Assembly (NCBI GenBank): GCA_021234155.1
Contig: JAJEKV010000014.1
Coordinates: 6,711,563-6,775,562 of the forward strand
Direction: 5' to 3'
DNA length: 64,000 bases
DNA from: Isoetes taiwanensis
Lineage: Eukaryota; Streptophyta; Lycopodiopsida; Isoetales; Isoetaceae
In this document: piece by piece, positions 56,266 to 64,000 of the stretch
How the letters are laid out: each line of letters starts with the position of its first letter
Position numbering within the stretch: the first letter of the stretch is position 1
Notes under the pieces: generated by a model
Databases searched by the model: none
What the model was told of the DNA's origin: nothing
Seen by the model: the letters and a program-made list of their open reading frames with translations, nothing else
Made by a program: the position numbers and the translations under genes

Positions 56266-57566
56266 AATAGAAGGAAGGAAGGAAGGAAGTATATTTTAAC
56301 GTCCGCGGAGGCCAAACTGACCTATGAGACGGTACATGCAGTACACAAAGCAGATAAAACCACACCAAAAAGACAAATGCTACTATACAATGTGTCCCTA
56401 CTACTGGGATAAAAAAACCCCCACATGGGAGGAAAAACCCTGGTAGTAGGCTCTCAGATCCCTTGTCCTGTAAGGGATTCTCTAATGGTAGAGACTTGCA
56501 AAATGTAGGATGCGAGACGTGCAACCATTGGCGATGCCGGCCGATTGATGCAAATGGTGCCTCGTGAGCATCTAAGATCGGCATGTGTTGCTTTCGATAT
56601 GCGTATATGCGGACACTCTTGCGAGCATGGTGCTCATCCTCTCATCATCCGCATGTGGCAACACCGCATATTCTCTCATGCCGGGGATTCTCAAGGCCTC
56701 CATCCGTAGTCCAACGACACTGTTTCAATTACGAGATGATGGGACCCGTCCTCACCTGAGGCAATAGCTCCGCTTTCTTCATAGATATATCGCTTTCAAG
56801 TATTGGTGTGGGCACTTGCGTGTGGTAGTGCTCGTCTTAGGCTTTGCACGAAAGGTTGCATCCCACGAGTGGTGGCAAAGCGCTCATTCGGTGTCGCGGC
56901 CGTCCCCTCGGGCATCGTGCATAGCCACAATCTGCCGGTAGTCTATAGACCACGCTTGCGAACCACCCACGACGGTGCTCTGCCATACCCTCTTCGATCG
57001 TTGTGGCTCTTGTGCGATAATAAAGCCCTCGGGGAAGACGTTGTGCATCCATGCCGGGTGACCTTGTGGAAATATGCAAGATGTCTCAAGCAAGATAGCG
57101 GAATGTTGCAGGGGCGAGAACCCAGTCTCATATAGCAAAATCGATAAGGCACCGTGTCCTTGATACCTAGGATCAGTATGTTAAGAAGGCCTTTTGCACC
57201 CTCTCTAGCTTATCCCGTGTGTTCTTGCTAATTGCTGGACCCCGGACCTCTACCCCATACAACAATACCGGGTTCAACGAGTGCTCGAGCAGTGTGCTCT
57301 ACGTGCCCAAATACATAGGTCTATTCATAGCGGCTATTCTCGCATAGCATACGGGGCTCTCCATCCCACGCTGCGACCCGTCTTTCCACACAAATATCCC
57401 ATAACATGCTAGCGCAAAAAGTCGATTCCCGATACTTGAAGGTCCTTACAACATCCACTTTCTCGTCCTCTCGTAATAGAGATCCGGGATATCATCTTTG
57501 CGAGGAGAGGACCGCCGGAGCTTAGTTTTCTGCGTTCACCGTCATTCCCAGTGTGTCCGTAACCCA

Positions 57567-58326
57567 CTAAGAGCGTCCAAATGTTTGCTTTGCATACTCC
57601 ACGGCTATATGGGATAGCAAGTCTACATCATCTGCATAGAGCAATTGCCTTATACTGTATGCCTCTGGTAGTTGTGGGCCACCGCCCCCATGTTCTTGCA
57701 TCCAAGTCTCCAACTTGTCAATGTAGAGACCAAAGAGCGTTGGAGATAACGGACATCCCTGTTTAACCCCTATGGTGCTAGCAACTCGCTGATCTGATGC
57801 AGGCAATGCAGCATATATCCCATCATAGAGTCTATAGATGACATTTTGTAAGTCCTGTGGGGCATGCGGCGCACCGCAAATCGCCACAACAGTCCCGAGG
57901 GACCGTGATATCATATCTTTATCTTGAAATCTACTGAAACAGAGTACAGTGTCACGCCGCGCATTGCGAGTAGCTTCCATAAGGATTCCCAGAGTGAATA
58001 TATGGTCGACAGGGAGTGGGCGGGGCGAAACCCCCTGGCCAATCGCGACGCCTCCCACTTTCCTCAGCCCACTGAGTTAACTTCTTCTCCACCACACCTG
58101 CTAAAAGCTTTGCGAGTAATGGGCTCACCATGATCATGCGGTAGTTCGCCGAATCATCCCTGTTACCTGTCTTATGAATTGGGGTGACCTTGCTAACCAT
58201 CCACTCTCCCGGGAGGCCCTCCCTTATGGCCTGGTTAATAATCGCTGTCAGAGGCCCTAGCAAAGCTGGCCCACCCCATTTCAATAACTTCGCTTGAAGT
58301 CCCCGCAAGTCCTTCGGCTTTGCCAT
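57567..58326 (-). pseudogene. Family II reverse transcriptase fragment
   Basis: In two overlapping frames: KPKDLRGLQAKLLKW, VTPIHKTGNRDDSANYR, then IGVKQGCPLSPTLFGLYIDK and the catalytic LLYADDVDLLS. The GCPLSPTLFGLYID string is identical to copy A, and here YADD is intact. A frameshift lies near 58040. Confidence 0.8.
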
Positions 58327-58818
58327 TAGCCGGTGTCTAAGGCCCTATTGGATGTCTTCCTCCTCGTGAGCTGCAAAGATTTCTCCTACGATCTGAACCC
58401 CAAAGCAGTTGCTCCCGGGGGATCATACAGCTCCTCCAAGCGATGCATCCACCGGGTCTCGGTAATATTGCGGGTGGTTGATGCCTCTTGTACAACACCC
58501 TCGCCGTAAGGCTTTCGCCTCATCATCAACAAATCAAACATGCGCCTGGCGATGGTGCGCAATGTAATGCATGCTTTTTGGATTTCAAGAATGCTCTATA
58601 GTCCCAATGGCCATTGCGCAATTGTGGATCCGGAGACGGGCGAAGTTGGGTCTTTAGAGCCTTGCACTTCGGCCAAACCGGGGATTCTCGAGGGAACTGC
58701 AGGTCCATTCGCGAAATCCCCTCTCACCGCAAAGCAAACACTAGTCTGCTGTGAGTAAGGCATTTACAAGCCATTCCCACCTATCATGTAACGTGCAAAG
58801 GGCATCAATCCCCCAGTT

Positions 58819-59798
58819 TCACGCGTCCAACACGCACTCATATTCCACTTGCTTTCGATAGTCGGGGATGTATCTCAACCCCTGATGGTTTCTACTCTGT
58901 GATTGCGCTACTGAGTGCTCCCAATCCAAAGTGACATAAAGTGGATAGTGGTCCGACAAAGCCTCCTCATCTCCTGTTCGTGTGCCAATTGAGAGCTCGC
59001 TGATCATGTCAAGTCCTACCACTGGAGCAAGGAGATAGTCTACCACGCTAGCTCCACCATCATGTCTATCGCTCTTGCAAGTAAAACCCCCTGATTGCGG
59101 CCATCTGATCATACCATTGCACGCTACCATGTCAAAGACCTGACAGAGTTGAACCAACTCCCTTCCAAAGGCGTTGGTGACTGTATCTTGAGACTGTCTG
59201 GCATGTTGGGGTGCAGCTGTTTCAAGCCAGAGTGGGTCAGAATCGGCCTCTCCCTGGAAGGTAACCGATCATTTACTGGTAAAGCGCGCGTGCATTGAAA
59301 TCTCCTAACAAGAGCACATGCCCTTGTCGGGCGATATTGCTCTATGTCATCATACGTGATCTCTCGTAAGGCATTTGTACATCCGTAATGCGCCTCCGGA
59401 CTGGTAGAACTTAGAGGTCGCATGGGGTATATAACGACATGCAATAAATAATGGGCGATCTTTGAGGCTCCAAATTCTCACCCACGTGGCGGTTAAGTCT
59501 GTCAGCCTTTGTGGAGCGAGACCGTGGCTGCTATAGCATCTTTGAAGTAGCATGCCACCCCTCCATATCCTCGCTTGCCATGGCGCCGCATTAGCGGCGA
59601 AGCGAAGCACCGGTATCCCGGGATGTCCGGGCAAAGCTGATGCCCACGATATTCCCATGTCTCTTGCAAGAAGATGATGTCCATACCGAAGCGATCCCAA
59701 CAAGGCCACGCCCTTCTTCGGGGGGATCCCCTACAGTTCCATGATACAAGTCGAAGACACTTGTCCCTATGCTTTTGCTGTGGGCGGTTGTGCCGCAC
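58819..59798 (-). pseudogene. Family II APE endonuclease fragment
   Basis: LRLVSWNCRG opens the domain, followed by DIIFLQETWEYRG and RGYGGVACYF. After frame changes, VVDYLLAP and ALSDHYPLYVTL supply the carboxy-terminal SDH motif. Several frameshifts. Confidence 0.8.
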
Positions 59799-60191
59799 CA
59801 GCCCAGGAGGTTTCTGGGGGCGTTCAGTGGTGCCCGAGCACCGGGTCCCGGTTGTTGCATCCGGTTTGCCGCCTCGGAGGTGAAAGGTCTAGATGTCCTC
59901 GGCCCCATCGCCCACGCCGCCTCACTCTCTTGTTGGCGCGGAGGTACAAACACCTTCATCTTGCCATTAACCAAGCCCGCGATCCCCCCACTTTTGTGAC
60001 TTGCCTCGATTTTTGTGAACTCCTCTCGTCTCTCCTTTTGTTGCAATGGAGTAAGATCTCGTGTCCAAGTATATTGATGTCCCCTTCAACCTAGCTGGCG
60101 TTGCGGCAATAGAGTCTTGGATGCCTGGTCCAACATCGTGAATTTGACCCGGTCGGGGTCTCATGTTTGGCCCCCGACTGGGTCGGGTTTC

Positions 60192-60841
60192 TCACCCCAA
60201 ATCTGCGGTTGTAGTTTGTCCAAAGACCGGGGCATTAAGCTTAGCGGCAGATCTTCCCCATGATCTTGAACCAAGCCCCGGACAATGAGGTTCAACCGGC
60301 GGGGATTGGCGATCCCGCTCCCTCGAAGGACCTGCCTGATTCCACTGGGCCACCTCGCCTCTCGGCATTGGGCGACTTGTTGATCTTTGCCTCGGGCGAT
60401 GCACTGCTCGTTTCATCTCGGCGGAGATCATACATCTCTCGGTGAAACTCGGCCATCCTCTTCTCTAGGGCCGAGAGCCTGGGTGCTGCTTCCTGTCCTT
60501 CTGATTGTCTCTTTTCTAGGGTGTCAACCTTGCTTGCATCTGATGCATTCTAGCTTCATGGTCCGCCAAGGCGAGCTGCGATAGCCAAGCTGTGTAATCT
60601 GTTCCACCGCTTGCTTGAGCTCTTTCTGCGGTTGTGATATCTCATCTCGTCACTGGCGATGGATCCTATCGATCCGGTGGGTAACCTCATTCAGTGTTTG
60701 AGATGTTGCCATGAATTCACTTCTTAACTGAGCGACAATACCCCGTGCTTGACTGCGCTCGAAGTCGGCCAGCCCAAAGCGGTCATTCAATGGCCGCACC
60801 TGCTCTTCTAATGTGGAGATCCGTTCTCTCTCCTTCACCAA
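60192..60841 (-). pseudogene. Probable family II ORF1 remnant
   Basis: A coiled-coil segment at 60841-60650 (ERERISTLEEQV, then FERSQARGIVAQLRSEF) and a Pro/Arg-rich segment downstream lie upstream of the endonuclease. This fits a LINE ORF1 position; no domain is identified. Confidence 0.45.
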
Positions 60842-61483
60842 TCTGTTTTTGAGGATGGCTACTTGGTCGGGTGTCTCTTTGTGCCTCCATACTTGCCAAC
60901 CTATCCTGTCTTGCTGTCAACTTTGCCTCCAAGGCTCGTATATTCTCGGATGCGTGACATGCTCGAGGGAGAGGAGCCCTCCGCTTCGTGCTTTCGCTTC
61001 TTTAGTGCATGCGGCTTTTCTTCCATTGTCTGCACGAGAGTCGAGTCACGGGTCATTTAGAGTCTCACTCTTGCAAGTCCAACCTGAGACCAAGTCTATT
61101 GTGAAGTCCCCGATTCGAACCCAAAACTCCCCAAGCTCCGGATATGATCCGAACGTGTGGCCAGCACCACGAAGCCTGGGTTTTCAGAGCGTTTTATTGG
61201 CAGCCCGGAAAACTACAATTTTGCTTTGGAAATATGACTCAACCACATACAAATCACATACCTCTGAAAGGTCTCTAAGAGGGCTTTCCAACGCAACAAA
61301 TTTCAGCTGAAACGGAGCTCTGGATCTTTAGATATGATCAGAAACGTGCGACCAGGACCATGAGCGCTTTAGGGTTTCTGGGGGCCGGATGTGCAGTAGA
61401 ATAGAATAGAGAAACGGTAGAAAAAAAAAAGAAGGAAAAATTCGATAAAAATAGGCCAATGATATAACGTCTTCCCAAGAATG

Positions 61484-61508
61484 ATGGTTCTATGATGCAT
61501 AGAACCAT
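61484..61508. repeat. Perfect 11-bp hairpin
   Basis: ATGGTTCTATG, a three-base loop, then CATAGAACCAT. It sits 15 bp before the inverted-repeat element at 61524. Confidence 0.75.
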
Positions 61509-61523
61509 TGCATTTCTTTATAT

Positions 61524-61798
61524 GGTTTGGGTGCATATTTACACGGGGGGTGACTCCGGGCATCGAGAACTGTTGGATAAGCATATATGCCCTTTATTCC
61601 TCGATCTAGACCGTACATAGAGATCCTCATTTGTGGGGTATGCGTGTACAAGTTTTGGTATAATGTATAACACAGTTTGCAAAATACTATAAGATTTGAG
61701 GCAATGGACTATATGTTGTTGATTTTATACATGTATAATATGATTTTAGGGGCTCTCGCTGCCCTACGTCACCCCCCGTGTGAATATGCACCCAAACC
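61524..61798. mobile_element. 275-bp inverted-repeat element (MITE-like)
   Basis: The left end GGTTTGGGTGCATATT, then ACACGGGGGGTGAC, is repeated in reverse complement at the right end (GTCACCCCCCGTGT, then AATATGCACCCAAACC), a 31-bp terminal inverted repeat with one mismatch. No coding capacity. The target duplication is not clear, so the superfamily is open. Confidence 0.8.
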
Positions 61799-61801
61799 AA
61801 A

Positions 61802-62269
61802 GGGGGTTTAAGGGGGAATTTTATTTTTAAGTGTGGAATGTAATGGTTTGTGTTATATCTAAAAACTTTTTGGCCCCTTCGGGGCCTTCAACAAACCAAA
61901 GGGCCCGAATGTAATGAATTGTATTTATTTTAAAAAAATTTGGGTCTTGGTTGCTTATTATAAACCAAGTCGTTGGCATATCTTTTTGAACATGCAACAC
62001 AACATGGTGAATAGTCTGCGGCACATTCCTTTGCAAGAGGGTTGCCAATACTTCTGAAATGCTTATACCTAAAACTGAGATTGAAGACAGTGTTTATGAA
62101 ACTTTAGCAATACGCATGTAGTGCACTACAGACCAAAATCTTGACACAAATCATCTTTATGATGTGCCTATATGGTATGTAAGAACATCCGCAACAAAAA
62201 TTTGACCGGATTTGAAAGATAAATCAATGGATACTTCTATCGCAAGACATCAAAAAAGCTTATCTGAGC
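61802..62269. other. Intergenic stretch, nothing recognised
   Basis: G-rich at first, then AT-rich. No gene or repeat supported. Confidence 0.4.
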
Positions 62270-62713
62270 AAGTTTATATCTGAGCACTGCTTTGTCCTAT
62301 GCACAGAGGTAGGGGCAGCTTGGTCCTGGGTGAGAGCCCTCTTTGGGTCTTCACTGTGCAGTCAGAAGCTTCTCATGGGAGTCTTTCCTAGCAGTTGGTC
62401 AGTGGCCAAGCAGCAGGCGTTCCATTTGTGCAGAGCTTGGCTTCTGTGGTTGATTTGGAAAAGACGGAGAGCGAAGGTCTTCCAGAATGCAGTGCTTAGC
62501 CCTTTTCGGTTGGTTCCGATCTTGAGGCATAAGTTGTGGCAGGCTTACCAAGTCTCAAGCTTGTCTGGCACAGTTAAGCGGGAAATTTGGTCGACATTCC
62601 TACAGATTGTGAATCATGATGGGCACTTCATTTCTTAGCACCACACTTATCATTGTACTTGATCACATTCTAGTGGTTTAATATATTCCTATATTCTTCA
62701 AAAAAGTTTATAT
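62270..62713 (+). mobile_element. 5'-truncated LINE of family I with 10-bp target duplication
   Basis: The element is about 62280-62703. AAGTTTATAT flanks it at 62270-62279 and 62704-62713. It encodes only the zf-RVT end: SEHCFVLCTEVGAAWSWVRA and AFHLCRAWLLWLIWKRRRA match IEHCFFLC, VWSWLHS and AFHLASGWLLWSIWKRRR of the 23.5-31.0 kb element. It stops at 62638 and ends TATTCTTCAAAAA. Confidence 0.88.
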
Positions 62714-63912
62714 GTAATCAAACTCATAAATCTAACAAAGACAATGAGAAATATAATAAGATGAAATCAAGATTATCCATAATTTTGCCAATTTCAAGAT
62801 CTGTGGCATGAACCAACAAATATAACTACAAGCTTTGTATCACAGTTACAGAAATCTTTCATTGCACTTTGTGGCATAAACTATCTAATGTGTTTTATTC
62901 TGCTGCGAGCAAAAGTAAGAAATAAACATCTTATTTTTGTGGAAGCCTTTTTGGAGCAAAACTTCACAATATGATTCGAATAGGAAGCAGTCATTTGTTG
63001 GTTTCTTTCCTAGAACTTTGAGAGGATGCTGGCTGGGATAGGCCTGCAGCAAATTCTTAATGCCATAGATTAAAGAAAAGGATTTGGGTCCACTAGTTAC
63101 CTCGTTGAAATCGACACGGGCTGTTGTGAATCTTGTTGGTCAGCAAATACCCAGGGGTTTGAGTTGCCATGGTGCCGCCACAGTTGAACGCAGATGACGA
63201 GAAAGATAGTAAAGGCTTCTCTTCGGCTTTTGCAATAGCCCAACAATCTTAAGATCTGCTTTGTGCAGTCAGAATCCCATGCAAGCAACAAAATCATTTG
63301 CAAACTCGGATAAGCCAAGCCAAGCTGCTTCAAATCCATCTGTCACATTAGGAACAATCATTTGAAAGACATTGCTTCCTTCCCTTTGGCAATACTACAA
63401 ACCCTACCAAAGCCGGCCGGAACAGGACTGTTTTGACATGGAAAACGTAACCAAAGATGGGCATACCATACACCATCGAAAAGATCCTGGAGAGAGCTTT
63501 CCAACACAATAAACCTTACCTGAAATGGAGTCCTGGATCAAAAGTTATGCTAGAAACTGTTGCCGGCAAAAAGTTGTGCTACATGGCGCCTAGGGTTTCA
63601 CAGAAGGGTAAAGGTTCTATCTTTTTCTTTTTGATTTTATTTCTATTTTTATTTTTTACTTTTTGAAAAGGGCTTTTATTGTAAGCCATTCAATCTCGTA
63701 TTTTTTAAAGAGGGCTTTTGTTGTAAGCCCTTTAATTCCTGACCATTAAGAAAGGGAAAAAAAATTAGCACAAGTTGCATGCAAATACCTGGCACACTCT
63801 AGATGTACCAATTAGTACACCTCATGTAATACGGCCACCAAATCATATAAAAACCATTGAAAAAAGTGTACAAAAATACAAAAGAAACCCCATGTTATTA
63901 TGCTAGATATTA
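62714..63912. other. Intergenic stretch, no supported gene
   Basis: AT-rich with a paired phrase AGGGCTTTT-x-TTGTAAGCC at about 63668 and 63711. No coding signal until the Ty3/gypsy fragment. Confidence 0.4.
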
Positions 63913-64000
63913 AGGATTTGCATTGACTATAGTGACTTGAACAAGACAACTATCAAACATTGTTATCCCTTACCCTTCTTAGAGGAAGTTTTATATGCTA
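63913..64000 (+). pseudogene. Ty3/gypsy reverse transcriptase fragment, runs off the window
   Basis: The frame reads RICIDYSDLNKTTIKHCYPL then PFLEEVLYA, the conserved Ty3/gypsy reverse transcriptase block (usually R-x-CIDYR-x-LNK-x-T-x-K-x-x-YPLP). It begins without an obvious upstream frame in the window, so the rest lies beyond 64000. Confidence 0.8.

Larger units (their letters stand above)
56266..61060 (-). mobile_element. Near full-length decayed LINE (family II copy C)
   Basis: Minus-strand element. The 3' end at 56266-56330 carries the family II tail (CATAGGTCAGTTTGGCCTCCG, then TTAAAATATAC), followed by (TTCC)n and TTCTATTC in place of the (TATTC)n of copies A and B. Endonuclease, reverse transcriptase and a coiled-coil ORF1 lie in the usual order. 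The 5' boundary near 61060 is approximate and no target duplication was found. Confidence 0.75.

Noticed and set aside
61095-61125. tRNA-like B box (GGTTCGAATC on the minus strand)
   Set aside because: No matching A box, cloverleaf or acceptor stem could be found around it.

Overview
This is nuclear DNA of a land plant. The evidence is a spliced class II trehalose-6-phosphate synthase gene with plant-type exon structure, several plant-style L1-like non-LTR retrotransposons (LINEs), a hAT transposase relic, Ty3/gypsy relics, a CACTA end and several small inverted-repeat elements. The repeat density and protein flavour would suit a large-genome seedless plant such as a fern, but that is an inference and nothing here proves the species. 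Only one conventional host gene is convincing. Most of the rest is layered mobile DNA.

Layout. 1-9.2 kb: a histone H3-like ORF fragment at 107-352, two 67-bp hairpin modules, a long stretch with no recognisable gene, a 286-bp tandem repeat, and a 1.5-kb solo-LTR-like element at 7691-9204. 9.2-18.9 kb is the most unusual part. It holds a compact cluster of unrecognised genes on both strands: a two-exon gene, two pairs of tandem paralogs, a small histone-fold H3-like protein, a disrupted Q/N/V-rich gene and a decayed transposase-like gene. Five intergenic arrays of a 24-bp palindrome punctuate the cluster, and adjacent units are spaced 57 bp apart (one step is 58 bp). I read this as a candidate undescribed multi-gene mobile or integrated element.

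19.4-20.1 kb: a non-autonomous hAT element with an exact 8-bp target duplication. 23.5-31.0 kb: a full-length but decayed LINE with an exact 15-bp target duplication, interrupted by a second, 5'-truncated LINE of another family. 33.0-33.6 kb: another 3' fragment of that second family. 34.3-37.3 kb: the trehalose-6-phosphate synthase gene on the minus strand. 39.1-40.9 kb: a hAT transposase relic. 41.1-44.6 kb: a Ty3/gypsy-like gag relic carrying a 911-bp inverted-repeat element, followed by a CACTA-type end at 44606.

45.9-52.8 kb: a nearly intact LINE on the minus strand with an exact 15-bp target duplication. It has an intact ORF1, an ORF2 with a single nonsense codon, an extra ORF upstream of ORF1, and an extra Cys-rich ORF after ORF2 whose cysteine spacing repeats that of ORF1. 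56.3-61.1 kb: a decayed LINE of the second family on the minus strand. 61.5-61.8 kb: a small inverted-repeat element. 62.3-62.7 kb: a short LINE fragment with a 10-bp target duplication. 63.9-64.0 kb: the start of a Ty3/gypsy reverse transcriptase that runs off the window.

How the parts relate. The host gene stands alone. In the 9-19 kb cluster, genes are short, introns where visible are about 60 bp, promoters carry TATA boxes 40-50 bp upstream of start codons, and the palindrome arrays lie only between genes. Frameshifts and one nonsense codon show that this copy is decaying.
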